Source: an uncultured Ruminococcus sp.
GTDB taxonomy: Bacteria; Bacillota; Clostridia; Oscillospirales; Ruminococcaceae
Assembly: GCA_947624295.1 (NCBI GenBank)
Contig: CANQJV010000005.1
Coordinates: 1 to 64,000, forward strand
Direction of reading: 5' to 3'
Length of the DNA stretch: 64,000 bases
Shown: positions 16,864 through 27,188 of the stretch, one piece after another
Layout: each line of letters begins with the position of its first letter
Numbering within the stretch: the stretch's first letter is position 1
Translations under genes and position numbers: made by a program
The notes under the pieces: model-generated
Databases searched by the model: none
The model's input: only the letters and a program-made list of their open reading frames with translations
What the model was told of the DNA's origin: nothing

Positions 16864-19510
16864 TATGAAGATAAAAGATAAAATCGGTCAGCAATACAGC
16901 AGAATATTCAAAATCGCCGCTGTTGCCATTGTAATCATAACAATTTCAGGATTTTTCCTGATAAGCGGGCTTTATTCCTCTCTCAATGAAACTGTTTATG
17001 TTGAAAGAAAAAACCAACTTTCCGAAATAACTTCGCAGGTATTCAGCAATACTGAGTGGAAAATTTCGCAGTACTGGAATGAGGCTCTGGAAGTCAAAAG
17101 ACGGCTTATTGCTGATTCTCCGTATAATACAGATGAATTGCTTGAATTTCTTGACAAGGAAGATGAGCAGGGTCATTACAGAGAAGATGAGGCGATACCG
17201 TTTATAATAGACGTTGACGGCCGTATGTATACTCCCGACGGCGAAAAGGGTATTATCAGCGATATTGACCCTCTTGTCAACTGCGGAGAACGTACAGGCT
17301 TTGTAAAATACAATACGATGAGTGTCGAAAATGATATTGTGTTCATATACAGGCTTGAGGAACCTCTCAAAATGGCTGATACCGGCAAGGAAATATATTT
17401 CGCAGGAATCAGCATAAATATGCGAACAATCGGTTCAATTTTCAGAAGTCCCACTTACAACGGCAACAACAGTACATATATTTTAAGCAGTGACGGCTCA
17501 AAACTGTACGTTGACGAAACAAAATACAAGAATCTTGTGCAGGGTTACAACGTTTTCAACGTCATGAGGAAGGCTTGCGAAAATGAGGGCGTTGACTTTG
17601 ATACTCAGCTTGAGAAACTCGAAACAGAAGGGCAGATACTCTCCCATGTGAAAATAGACGGCGTTGACTGTTTCTATGCGATGCGTAAAATGGAAGATAA
17701 TGACTGGATAGTAATGTACATAAATCCCGCTAAAGAAGTCGCACAAGGTACATTTGAAGTCGTCAATTCAGCATTGCGTACAGCAGTAGTTACAGCGATT
17801 TTCCTGATTATTTCGTCGATAATTGTAATGCTTTGTATGTCAAAAGCCCTCCATACAAGAGGTTTGCTTAAAGCTGAATATGAATCAGGGAAAAAATTAC
17901 AGGAACTGAACAAACAGCTTGAACAGGCTAAACAAGAGGCTGAAGAAGCATATGCTGTTTCGCAGAGAGCTAACCACGCTAAAACTACTTTCCTGAATAA
18001 TATGTCCCACGATATACGAACGCCTATGAATGCAATCATAGGTTTCACCTCTCTCGCAGTAACTCACCTTGATGACAAGGAAACTGTCAAAAATTACCTC
18101 TCGAAAATCATGACTTCAAGCGAACATCTGCTGTCACTGATAAACGATGTCCTTGATATGAGCCGTATCGAAAGCGGTAAGGTCAAAATTGAGGCGAAAG
18201 ACTGTTCACTTTCAACAATACTGCACGATTTGAGGAATATACTGCAATCAGATATAAAGGCAAAACGGTTGAATTTCTATATTGATACCGTTGATGTTGA
18301 ACACGAGAATATTGTTTGCGATAAACTCCGTCTTAATCAGGTATTGATAAATATTATGTCAAATGCTATGAAATTCACACGTCCCGGCGGTACAGTAGCA
18401 TTGCGTGTAGTCGAAAAACCAAATGCACCCGAGGGCTATGCCGACTATCAATTCATTGTGCGTGATACGGGTATCGGTATGAGTGAGGATTTTATCGGTA
18501 AAATCTTTGAACCTTTTACAAGAGAGGAAAATTCAACAGTAAGCGGTATTCAGGGTACAGGTCTCGGAATGGCGATAACTAAGAATATTGTTGATATGAT
18601 GAACGGTACAATATCAGTAAAAAGCAAACTCGGCGAAGGCTCTGAATTTACTGTATCAGTAAGATTTGCGATAAGCGGTCAGGAACAGAAAATTACAGTA
18701 ATCAAAAATCTTGAGGGATTCCGTGCATTGATAGCGGACGACAGCATGGAAAGCTGTACAAGCGTTGAGAAAATGCTCCGTATTATAGGCTTGCGCCCTG
18801 AATGGACAACGTCAGGCAAAGAGGCAGTTTACCGTGCAAAATATGCCCTGCAACAAAATGAACCGTTTCAGGTTTATATAATTGACTGGCTTATGCCCGA
18901 TATGAACGGGATTGAAGTTGTCCGCCGAATACGTCAGGAAATAGGCGAAACTGCAACAATTATAATTTTAACGGCTTACGACTGGATGGACATCGAAACA
19001 GAAGCAAGAGAAGCAGGTGTTACAGCATTTTGTGCGAAACCGCTTTTCTTGTCTGAACTCTACAATATATTGCAAACTGCAAACAGTACTGATTCAGACG
19101 AAGATAAACAGGAGAATATTATCCCTGAACAATTTGCAGGCAAAAAAGTACTTCTTGTTGACGACGTGGAACTTAACCGTGAAATTGCAGTTGCTATTCT
19201 TGAGGAGGCAGGTTTTATAGTCGAAACGGCTGTAAATGGGCAGGAAGCTGTAGATACCGTAAAAAACAGCGCAGGTGATATTGACCTTGTGCTTATGGAT
19301 ATTATGATGCCGATTATGGACGGTTATCAGGCTACACGTGAAATAAGAAAATTAAGCAATCCTGCTCTTGCGAATGTCCCTATTGTAGCTATGACCGCAA
19401 ATGCGTTTGAGGAGGACAAAATTTCCGCTATTGATGCGGGTATGAATGACCACCTTGCGAAACCTTTCCGAATAGAAAAGCTGTATCAGGTAATGAAACA
19501 ATTCCTGTAA
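16856..19510 (+). CDS. hybrid sensor histidine kinase with two receiver domains
   Basis: TM, extracellular sensor, TM; HisKA NMSHDIRTPMNAIIGF; HATPase GIGMSEDFIGKIFEPF / GTGLGMAI; receivers with IIDWLMPDMNG and VLMDIMMPIMDG. Confidence 0.93.
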   Translation: MSNMKIKDKIGQQYSRIFKIAAVAIVIITISGFFLISGLYSSLNETVYVERKNQLSEITSQVFSNTEWKISQYWNEALEVKRRLIADSPYNTDELLEFLDKEDEQGHYREDEAIPFIIDVDGRMYTPDGEKGIISDIDPLVNCGERTGFVKYNTMSVENDIVFIYRLEEPLKMADTGKEIYFAGISINMRTIGSIFRSPTYNGNNSTYILSSDGSKLYVDETKYKNLVQGYNVFNVMRKACENEGVDFDTQLEKLETEGQILSHVKIDGVDCFYAMRKMEDNDWIVMYINPAKEVAQGTFEVVNSALRTAVVTAIFLIISSIIVMLCMSKALHTRGLLKAEYESGKKLQELNKQLEQAKQEAEEAYAVSQRANHAKTTFLNNMSHDIRTPMNAIIGFTSLAVTHLDDKETVKNYLSKIMTSSEHLLSLINDVLDMSRIESGKVKIEAKDCSLSTILHDLRNILQSDIKAKRLNFYIDTVDVEHENIVCDKLRLNQVLINIMSNAMKFTRPGGTVALRVVEKPNAPEGYADYQFIVRDTGIGMSEDFIGKIFEPFTREENSTVSGIQGTGLGMAITKNIVDMMNGTISVKSKLGEGSEFTVSVRFAISGQEQKITVIKNLEGFRALIADDSMESCTSVEKMLRIIGLRPEWTTSGKEAVYRAKYALQQNEPFQVYIIDWLMPDMNGIEVVRRIRQEIGETATIIILTAYDWMDIETEAREAGVTAFCAKPLFLSELYNILQTANSTDSDEDKQENIIPEQFAGKKVLLVDDVELNREIAVAILEEAGFIVETAVNGQEAVDTVKNSAGDIDLVLMDIMMPIMDGYQATREIRKLSNPALANVPIVAMTANAFEEDKISAIDAGMNDHLAKPFRIEKLYQVMKQFL

Positions 19511-19519
19511 TTAACAGAT

Positions 19520-19548
19520 TTCCCCGAAACTATGTGTGTTTCGGGGAA
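19520..19548 (+). terminator. rho-independent terminator
   Basis: ttccccgaaac...gtttcggggaa then tttttatt. Confidence 0.75.
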
Positions 19549-19566
19549 TTTTTATTTATATGTAAA

Positions 19567-20940
19567 TCAATTTTTTTGTAAAAGCAATTTATCAGTAATC
19601 TGACGCATTATAACAACGTCAAACACATCAACTCTGTTATCGTTGTTGAGGTCGCAGGAATATTCTGCCTCTTCCACGCCAAGTACATGGTAGGAACAAT
19701 ATACGAGGTCAGCAATCGAAATTTTACCGTCGTGATTGAGGTCACCATATTCAAATTCTTTTTCCGGAGAAGTGGTTGTAGTTGCTTTTGTTGAAATTGT
19801 TGTAGTTTTAGTTGCAGTTGTGGTAGATTTTGTTGAAGTTGTTGTAGTTGTAGCAGTCGCAGGATTTTCCCCGTAATTCCATTCAGCAAGTTCAGGGTAT
19901 TTGAGTTTTACAGTAGAATAGCTTTCGCAGGGAGTGTGATTCGTATTGAAATCGTCCGAACCTTTCATAAAATACGTGTCAGCGACTTCAATACCGTCTC
20001 TGCCATCCTTGTCGTCCCATGTAACGTCAACGGCATACCAGCAATTGTCCTCCATAAGCACGTAATTCCACATATGAGCCGCTTGTTCATCTGCATTGTA
20101 GTTACCGAAAACGCATACGCAAGGGATATTTTCACGGTCGCAAATCAGCTTGAAACCTTTGGCATAACTTTCGCACACGGAGCCTGAAGTAACAAGTGAA
20201 CCGAGGGCTGAACCTGAAAAATCAGCAGTCATATCGTAATAAGTAAAATTTGCAATCTTATCGTGAATATCTTTTAACTTTTCAACAGTAGTATCGCCTT
20301 CAACTTCAAAATCAGCTACAGCTTTCTCAAGAAGTCCCTTGTATTCGATAATTTCGTCCAAATCGGCGAAAGTACTGTAGCAGGACGGTGTAATTGTCAG
20401 GGAACTAAGCGTATAGGTGTATTTTCTTTTCATGAAATTGTAAGAATATCTGACTTCATCGGGAGATACAGAGATTTTATTGTGGTCAACCCAGAAAATT
20501 TCAGGCATATCGAAAAGAACCGCATTAAAAGCACTTGAACACGAACCGAAAACGGCGTTGTATAATTCGGGGCTGTTTGACGTAATCATGGAAGAAGCCG
20601 TAAATTCAACAGGTTCAGGCAGTTGTACAGTTATGCTGTCGAGTGTCGGCGTAACAAGTTTTGCCATTTCCGCATATACTGCTTTATTGTTAGCGTCGAG
20701 ATAATCCCCTAAAAGCCAGCCTTTCCCCGAAACAGAATCGTCAGCGGAAACAGCAGTCACATCAGGGAGATTCAGCGAAATACCGTTGTTTTCGCCCAAA
20801 ATAAGCTGTTCATCTGAAAAATCAATGACACCTGTTTCGATACTCTGCGTATCATCAGCGAAAACAGTAAATGGTGTTATTCCGATAGCAAGTGAAAGCG
20901 AAATCATAGCTGACAATGCAGGACGTAAAAAAAATTTCAT
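19567..20940 (-). CDS. secreted transglutaminase-like protein with C-terminal dockerin
   Basis: Signal peptide; SVCESYAKGFKLICDRENIPCVCV...HMWNYVLMEDNCWYAVDVTWDD transglutaminase core; Thr-rich linker; dockerin YGDLNHDGKISIADLV...CDLNNDNRVDVFDVVIM. Confidence 0.9.
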   Translation of the reverse strand: MKFFLRPALSAMISLSLAIGITPFTVFADDTQSIETGVIDFSDEQLILGENNGISLNLPDVTAVSADDSVSGKGWLLGDYLDANNKAVYAEMAKLVTPTLDSITVQLPEPVEFTASSMITSNSPELYNAVFGSCSSAFNAVLFDMPEIFWVDHNKISVSPDEVRYSYNFMKRKYTYTLSSLTITPSCYSTFADLDEIIEYKGLLEKAVADFEVEGDTTVEKLKDIHDKIANFTYYDMTADFSGSALGSLVTSGSVCESYAKGFKLICDRENIPCVCVFGNYNADEQAAHMWNYVLMEDNCWYAVDVTWDDKDGRDGIEVADTYFMKGSDDFNTNHTPCESYSTVKLKYPELAEWNYGENPATATTTTTSTKSTTTATKTTTISTKATTTTSPEKEFEYGDLNHDGKISIADLVYCSYHVLGVEEAEYSCDLNNDNRVDVFDVVIMRQITDKLLLQKN

Positions 20941-21235
20941 AAAAAAACCTCCATTCTTTTACTCAATTCCCCGAATTTTTTCTATATATATAAATTATAT
21001 AATAAATTTCACAATTTGTCAATATATTTTTTAGAAATTTTTAATTTGTCCGTCTGTCGTATACACTTTGCCGTGACTGAAATACAGTTTTTGAATGAAA
21101 ATACTAAAAAAATACGAAATTCAGCTATATTATTTGTTATATTGTCACTTGAAAAATTTTTTTTTGTGTGCTATACTTAAATTATAACAATGTGCAATAA
21201 TCAGCACGAAAATTCTGAAAGGTGATGTTCTGAAA

Positions 21236-22516
21236 ATGAAATTATCTGAAATGAACAGGGAACAGCTTCTTGCTTTCAAAAAAGATACTGAATCCCTCTA
21301 TAACAACTTCAAATCACAAGGGCTCTGTCTCAATATGTCAAGGGGTAATCCTTGCAAAGAACAGCTTGAACTCAGTCTTGATATGCTTAACGTCTTTGAC
21401 GACAACAATTTTGTCAGCGAAAACGGTATCGATGTAAGAAATTACGGTATGCTTGACGGTATCCCCGAAGCTAAAAAACTGTTTTCCGATATGATAGGCG
21501 TTGGCGAGGAAGAAGTCATTATATTCGGCAATTCAAGCCTTAATGCGATGTATTGGGCAATACAGATTGCTTATAATAAAGGTGTCGGCGGATGTACTCC
21601 GTGGGGCAAACTCGATAAAGTTAAATTTCTCTGCCCTGTTCCGGGATACGACAGGCACTTCAAAGTAACTGAATTTTTCGGTATCGAAATGATAAATATT
21701 CCCATGACACCAACAGGTCCCGATATGGATATGATTGAGGAACTCGTCAAAGATGATGATGAAATAAAGGGCATATGGTGCGTACCGCAGTACTCAAATC
21801 CGGACGGTATTTCGTACAGCGACGAAACAGTAAAAAGATTTGCCAATCTCAAGCCAAAAGCAAAAGATTTCCGTATTTTCTGGGATAACGCTTACTGTAT
21901 ACATCATCTCACGGATAACCCGAAATATATCCTTAACATACTTGACGAGGCTAAAAAAACAGGCAATGAAGATATGGTATATATTTTCGGCTCAACTTCA
22001 AAAATAACATTCCCCGGTGCAGGCGTGGCAGTAATGGGCGCAAGCAAAAATAATGTTGAAAAACTGAAGAAATACCTCGGTATCAGCATTATAAGCTACG
22101 ATAAAATGAATCAGCTCCGTCACGTTAAATTTTTTGGCAATTTCGAGAATATGAAAGAGCATATGAAAAAACATACTGCTATTATCGCTCCGAAATTCAA
22201 ACTTGTGTGCGATATGCTGAAAGCTGAAATAGAACCTCTCGGAATCGGCGAATGGACTGAACCTGAAGGCGGATATTTTGTGTCATTCAACGCTATGAAC
22301 GGTTGTGCTAAACGTATCGTGAAATTGTGCAGTGAAGCAGGCGTAACGCTTACAGGCGCAGGTGCTACATTCCCGTACGGCGTCGACAAGGACGACAGAA
22401 ATATAAGAATTGCACCTACATACCCGTCGATAGAAGATTTAACAAAAGCTATGGAATTGTTCATCATAAGCGTAAAACTTGCAAGTGCGGAAAAACTTCT
22501 CCGTGCAATGAGATAA
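21236..22516 (+). CDS. PLP-dependent aminotransferase class I (aspartate aminotransferase-like)
   Basis: MSRGNPCKEQLELSLDML; PQYSNPDGISYSDETVKR; IFGSTSKITFPGAGVAVMGAS PLP-Lys region. Confidence 0.85.
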   Translation: MKLSEMNREQLLAFKKDTESLYNNFKSQGLCLNMSRGNPCKEQLELSLDMLNVFDDNNFVSENGIDVRNYGMLDGIPEAKKLFSDMIGVGEEEVIIFGNSSLNAMYWAIQIAYNKGVGGCTPWGKLDKVKFLCPVPGYDRHFKVTEFFGIEMINIPMTPTGPDMDMIEELVKDDDEIKGIWCVPQYSNPDGISYSDETVKRFANLKPKAKDFRIFWDNAYCIHHLTDNPKYILNILDEAKKTGNEDMVYIFGSTSKITFPGAGVAVMGASKNNVEKLKKYLGISIISYDKMNQLRHVKFFGNFENMKEHMKKHTAIIAPKFKLVCDMLKAEIEPLGIGEWTEPEGGYFVSFNAMNGCAKRIVKLCSEAGVTLTGAGATFPYGVDKDDRNIRIAPTYPSIEDLTKAMELFIISVKLASAEKLLRAMR

Positions 22517-22538
22517 GTTAAGTTAAAACAATAAAAAT

Positions 22539-22566
22539 ATCCGGAAAGTCAATCGGCTTTCCGGAT
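22539..22566. terminator. bidirectional terminator
   Basis: atccggaaag...ctttccggat between convergent genes. Confidence 0.75.
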
Positions 22567-22570
22567 TTTG

Positions 22571-23908
22571 TTATTCAGTGAACACATTTTCTTTAATTAT
22601 GTTGTAATTTGCATCGAAATCAACTATAAGCGCATCACCGCTTGATGTAGATTCTCCATAATACGTGTTTTCAGCAGGTATCTGTAATTGTGCTGTATCG
22701 TAGCCAATCAGAAACGGTACTCTCAGAGAAAGCATATACAATTCTTCTGAAGTCATATTTGTTGTAACGTTCGGCATTACACTTTCAGATATATTGTTTA
22801 TTGCTGACGGCGCAAAAGATTTCAGCTTGTCTATGACGAGTTCCATAACACGCCTTTGCCTTTCAGTGCGTTCGAAATCAGCATTGCCGACGTAACGTAT
22901 ACGTGCATATGATAATGCCTGTTTGCCGTTCAAGTGAATTTTTCCGCCTCCTGTAAGCAAGTCCGACAGCGTATCATCTCCCATAATTGAATTTACTTCA
23001 GCCTGTAGAATTGTATTTATTTCCTGCGCCTCCGCATCAGATATATCAAGGTCAATTCCGCCGACTGAATCAATGATATTGGCGAAAGATACAAAATTCA
23101 CTGAAACATAACTGTCTATTTTCACACCGAAATTATGTTCTATCGTATCCATAAGCAAGTCAGCACCGCCGTAAGAATAAGCAGAATTCAGCTTATCCCA
23201 ACCATAGTTAGGGATTTCAACGTAGCAGTCACGCATAAACGATGTGAGTGTGACTGTATTTGTACTTCTGTTCATTGACAGGAGCATCATTGTATCTGAA
23301 CGTCCCCTTTCGGTATCAGTTCTGCCGTCCGTGCCTATAAGCAATACGCTTGTGACATAACTCCTCGATAAAGCTCCGTTTGTTCTGATGCGGTCTCCTG
23401 TTTCGGAGTATTCCATTTTATCAATAAGTTTGCAGACGGTACATGAGTATATCCCGAAAAGCAATACAAGTATAATCAGCAGGACAATCAGCAGTCTTAT
23501 GACGAATCTCGCAAGAAAAGATTTATGTTTTTTCTTTTTCTTTTTTTTCTTTGGAGGAGGAGCAGATGAAGTCTTTTTGCGTTGAGGTTTTCTTTCGGGA
23601 GGTTTTTGCGGTGGATAGGGATTTTGCTGATACGGTTGAGGATATTGCTCCTGATATGGCTGATTGTACTGCTGAGGTTGCTGATATTGCTGATTGTACT
23701 GCTGAGGTTGCTGATATTGCTGATTGTATTGTTGCGGTTGCTGATATTGCTGACCGTACTGTTGAGGTTGCTGACGTGACTTGTTAGTACGCCGTAACGG
23801 TTTCATATTACGGGATTCCTGCCTGTACTGCTCTCTGATTTCAGGCGGAATATATATAGTATCCGTATTCTGATTATCCATATTATCCGAATTTTTTCTG
23901 TCTGACAT
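22571..23908 (-). CDS. LytR-CpsA-Psr (LCP) family protein with Gln/Tyr/Pro-rich N-terminal repeat
   Basis: LLIGTDGRTDTERGRSDTMMLLSMN, SFMRDCYVEIP, GGIDLDI, QALSYARIRYVGNADFERTERQRRVM LCP motifs; one TM. Confidence 0.93.
   Translation of the reverse strand: MSDRKNSDNMDNQNTDTIYIPPEIREQYRQESRNMKPLRRTNKSRQQPQQYGQQYQQPQQYNQQYQQPQQYNQQYQQPQQYNQPYQEQYPQPYQQNPYPPQKPPERKPQRKKTSSAPPPKKKKKKKKHKSFLARFVIRLLIVLLIILVLLFGIYSCTVCKLIDKMEYSETGDRIRTNGALSRSYVTSVLLIGTDGRTDTERGRSDTMMLLSMNRSTNTVTLTSFMRDCYVEIPNYGWDKLNSAYSYGGADLLMDTIEHNFGVKIDSYVSVNFVSFANIIDSVGGIDLDISDAEAQEINTILQAEVNSIMGDDTLSDLLTGGGKIHLNGKQALSYARIRYVGNADFERTERQRRVMELVIDKLKSFAPSAINNISESVMPNVTTNMTSEELYMLSLRVPFLIGYDTAQLQIPAENTYYGESTSSGDALIVDFDANYNIIKENVFTE
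23630..23775. repeat. in-frame 30-bp tandem repeat encoding QQYQQPQQYN units
   Basis: Repeated tgctgattgtactgctgaggttgctgatat unit inside the LCP CDS. Confidence 0.85.
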
Positions 23909-23925
23909 ATTTTGCTCCTTTTACT

Positions 23926-26403
23926 CTATTTCAATCTCCTGATGTTGACCGCAATACAGGTGACAGCAGTGCAGATGAGGTTATACAGCACCATAGCTGT
24001 CGAGGACATATATATATAGTCAAATTCAAACGCTTTCGAAAGAATAAGCATTATGGACAAGCCGATTCCGAGGAGAATTGATACTGTCTGTATGATAAGA
24101 CCTGTTATTGCCGATGAATGTATGATTTTTATTCCGAGGATAAGCTGAATAAACGATGTAAAACGTCCCGTGCAAGCCATAGAGGCGCTCATACGGACTG
24201 CTTTGCGGGTTTCCTCGTTGAAATCCCTGTGAAGACGTTTCGGGATAATCCTGATTAAATCCTGCGGAATATTGAAAACCTGCGAAATTTTTTCTCTTGT
24301 AATAAAAGGGTCAATACTTTTTACAATAAGGCAGATTTTCTTCTTAACTAATCTTTCCGCCCATTTTTTTATGTACCTGTCTGTAGTGAGGTCAATCACA
24401 AACATAGCTGACAAATTCCCCGAAATCGAAAGATATATGGGAGCATTCCCCTCTGCGTATTCAGTTTCCTGCGCTTTTGTGGGGATTCCTTCTATATTAT
24501 GCGATTCCATCAGTTCACGTGTGCCGAGAAGTATACGCCTGTTGTTAATCCATCCGCAAAGCCCCATATCTTCTTCATAGGAGAAGTTTTCCACGGGATA
24601 GAGCAGTTTTTCACGCCCTATGATGATGTCATCAAAAAGTTTCTGCATAACACTGCCCGAATTATACGTAAGGCTTGCAGCGTCAAGGAGTGCTTCGGGT
24701 AGTTTTGTGTTCGAAAAGACCTTTATTCCGCCGAGTTTGACAGTACCTTCAGGGAAAAGCGTTTCAGCCTCCAACAGCATAGAATTAGCGTCATACAGGT
24801 CATCAACACTCTGATAGCCTAAGAGAATACCTTTGCCCGTGAGAGTTTGCTTTGATATTTTTTCAAGCGGGATATTGGCTGTAAACGGCAACGCCATACA
24901 GGAAGTCGCACATATCAGCATACTGAATATAGAAAATCCAAATGCAAGCGACTGCATTGACAAAAGTGTGCCGATTCTCACGAAAGTAAGGGCAACTGAT
25001 ATAATCAGAGATACTATAAAGCATATGGGGACGGCTTTCCGGCAATAGCTGTCCGTTATATCCGATGAATAGCTGTATTTCAGGAAATCCGTAAGAAAAT
25101 CAGTTTTCCGCATAGCCGCAAGAATAGGGAAATCGCCTAAAGTCCCTCTTGTTAAGCGTTCAGCACGTTCCTCGTTACGCACGTAGACAACAGCGTGACG
25201 GTCAAAATTACGTGACACAAAGTTGAAATTACGCCCTGCACGCTTAAGAATCATAAGTTTCCCCATAGAATTGAACAGCATTGCAAGTATTCCTACAGGC
25301 ATATATATATGAGTGACTTCGTTCATCGCCATATCGGGTTGGAAAAAGGCTATAACAACAGATATAATGCAGGTTATAGCGGTTACAGCCGTCATAGAAT
25401 CGCTGTCTGCCTTGAATTTGAAAAGATTCGATATGCCTTTTGAAATCACGGGAGCTGAATAGAACAGTGCGAGTAATCCAAGCAAAAGATGTGCTGTAAG
25501 ATACGAATAAATTTGGTTTATGCTGAGGAAATCAGCTATCGGCAAATTAAAACGGCTGCAAATCATTATGTACAGGCTTAAGAAAGCTGTCAGCCCGAGA
25601 ACAGTCGCCCTTGTGGAAATAATTTCCTTAAGTTCGTAAATATCACGCCCTACGTCCTGAACGTCACCGTAATAATTGAAGTCAACAATCCGCTTAGTGC
25701 GTTCCTGAGTATACGGGTCTTTGCTGTAATCCTCAACGCTTATATCGAGGTCACTCGCCTTGACATTCCTCTTGCTGCTGAGATTTATGCTTGTTCTTTT
25801 GGCACGGGGTGCAGGCGTGGGAGGTTTAGTTTTCCTGACTGTTTCAGGTGACGGAACAATATCAGTGATACGTTTTTTCCCCTCATTTTCGGCGTTATTG
25901 TTATTTGAAGTACGGCGTTTTTTCTTTTTGGACTGCGTGGGAGTGTACATATATTCGCCGTCAGGTGTTTCCCGTGAATAAGTCTGCCTGCTTAAGGGAG
26001 AATGCTTTTTCTTTTTGGAACGCCTTTCAGCCTCTCTTGCCCTCGTGGAATCGGACATTCGCCGTATTTTAGTAGAATCGTCAGGGATTACAACTTCTTT
26101 TTTCTTAGGTCGGCGAGGTTTCACCTCGTTCAGACCGTCCGAACCTGCCGTTACGACTTTTTTGCGGGAGAGTTCACTCGGCGAAGGCTTTATATTGGGG
26201 TTTTCCACTTCCCCGTCAAAAAGTTCGTTTTTCTCGTGGGATACGGTCGGGCGAGGAGGCTCGTCTTTTTTGGGAGCAGTTTTCTTGATGAGAGTGGAGT
26301 TTATAATTTTCTGCGCATCTCTCCTGCCAACGTGTATAGTGCTGTCATCATCGGAGGAATATTCCTCAAGGATATTTTCAAGCGATAATTTGTTATCGTC
26401 CAT
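23926..26403 (-). CDS. degenerate P-type ATPase-like membrane protein (catalytically dead?)
   Basis: C-terminal half aligns by eye to P-type ATPases (GILLGYQSVDDLYDANSMLLEAETLFPEGTVKLGG at the DKTGT position; GLCGWINNRRILLGTRELMESHNI; LYLSISGNLSAMFVIDL-type actuator/N-domain text); charged basic N-terminal region. Confidence 0.65.
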   Translation of the reverse strand: MDDNKLSLENILEEYSSDDDSTIHVGRRDAQKIINSTLIKKTAPKKDEPPRPTVSHEKNELFDGEVENPNIKPSPSELSRKKVVTAGSDGLNEVKPRRPKKKEVVIPDDSTKIRRMSDSTRAREAERRSKKKKHSPLSRQTYSRETPDGEYMYTPTQSKKKKRRTSNNNNAENEGKKRITDIVPSPETVRKTKPPTPAPRAKRTSINLSSKRNVKASDLDISVEDYSKDPYTQERTKRIVDFNYYGDVQDVGRDIYELKEIISTRATVLGLTAFLSLYIMICSRFNLPIADFLSINQIYSYLTAHLLLGLLALFYSAPVISKGISNLFKFKADSDSMTAVTAITCIISVVIAFFQPDMAMNEVTHIYMPVGILAMLFNSMGKLMILKRAGRNFNFVSRNFDRHAVVYVRNEERAERLTRGTLGDFPILAAMRKTDFLTDFLKYSYSSDITDSYCRKAVPICFIVSLIISVALTFVRIGTLLSMQSLAFGFSIFSMLICATSCMALPFTANIPLEKISKQTLTGKGILLGYQSVDDLYDANSMLLEAETLFPEGTVKLGGIKVFSNTKLPEALLDAASLTYNSGSVMQKLFDDIIIGREKLLYPVENFSYEEDMGLCGWINNRRILLGTRELMESHNIEGIPTKAQETEYAEGNAPIYLSISGNLSAMFVIDLTTDRYIKKWAERLVKKKICLIVKSIDPFITREKISQVFNIPQDLIRIIPKRLHRDFNEETRKAVRMSASMACTGRFTSFIQLILGIKIIHSSAITGLIIQTVSILLGIGLSIMLILSKAFEFDYIYMSSTAMVLYNLICTAVTCIAVNIRRLK

Positions 26404-26417
26404 AACTTAATCCCTCC

Positions 26418-27188
26418 TCAATTGCCTGACGAAGTGCGTTGGCGGAGGACTTCGTACATAAATATACCGCCTGCAACAGAGGCATTCAGTGAATTTATCT
26501 TCCCCAGCATAGGCAATTTCACCATAAAATCACATTTTTTTTGTATAAGATGACTGATTCCGAAACCCTCCGAGCCTATGACAATCGCACAACTTCCCGT
26601 GAAATCGGTCTTTGTGTAGTCGTTTCCTGTAGCGTCAGTCCCGTAAATCCACACGCCATTATCTTTGAGTTTATCAATAGCTGCCGAGAGATTCGAGACT
26701 CTTGCGACGGGAACATAACTTGCCGCACCTGCCGACGTTTTGAAAACAGTCGCATTAAGCCCTGCACTACGTCTTTTCGGGATAATCACGCCGTCCGCCC
26801 CTGAAGTTTCAGCTGTACGGATAATAGCTCCCAGATTATGCGGGTCCTCAATTTCGTCACATATGATTATAAAAGGCTTTGTGCCTTTTTTTGCGGATAT
26901 ATCGAGGATTTCCTCTATGCTGACGTATTGACCGCACGCACCCACGGCAACAACTCCCTGATGTGAAACATTCCCCGATAATTTGGACAGTTTACCGTCC
27001 TGAACGTCTTTCACAGGGATACCGTTTTCCCTTGCGAGTTTTCTGATGAGGTTAAGGCTACCGCCCTCACCGCTGATGTAAATTGTATCAAGATTTGCAT
27101 TTGACTTCAGAGCCTCGATAACCGGATTTCTGCCGAATATGACGTTGTTATCAGAATCGTTTTTTGTAAAATCATTTTCATTTTTCAT
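26418..27188 (-). CDS. rlmB: 23S rRNA 2'-O-ribose methyltransferase, TrmH/RlmB family
   Basis: IFGRNPVIEALKS; DEIEDPHNLGAIIRTAETSGADGVIIPKRRS; IVIGSEGFGISHLIQKKCDFMVKLPMLGKINSLNASVA. Confidence 0.93.
   Translation of the reverse strand: MKNENDFTKNDSDNNVIFGRNPVIEALKSNANLDTIYISGEGGSLNLIRKLARENGIPVKDVQDGKLSKLSGNVSHQGVVAVGACGQYVSIEEILDISAKKGTKPFIIICDEIEDPHNLGAIIRTAETSGADGVIIPKRRSAGLNATVFKTSAGAASYVPVARVSNLSAAIDKLKDNGVWIYGTDATGNDYTKTDFTGSCAIVIGSEGFGISHLIQKKCDFMVKLPMLGKINSLNASVAGGIFMYEVLRQRTSSGN

Noticed and set aside
23388-23787. plus-strand ORFs with FFFFFFFFGGG and repeated ADIADCT / LLILLIVLLR
   Set aside because: Antisense readings of the LCP poly-Lys and QQYQQPQQYN repeats.
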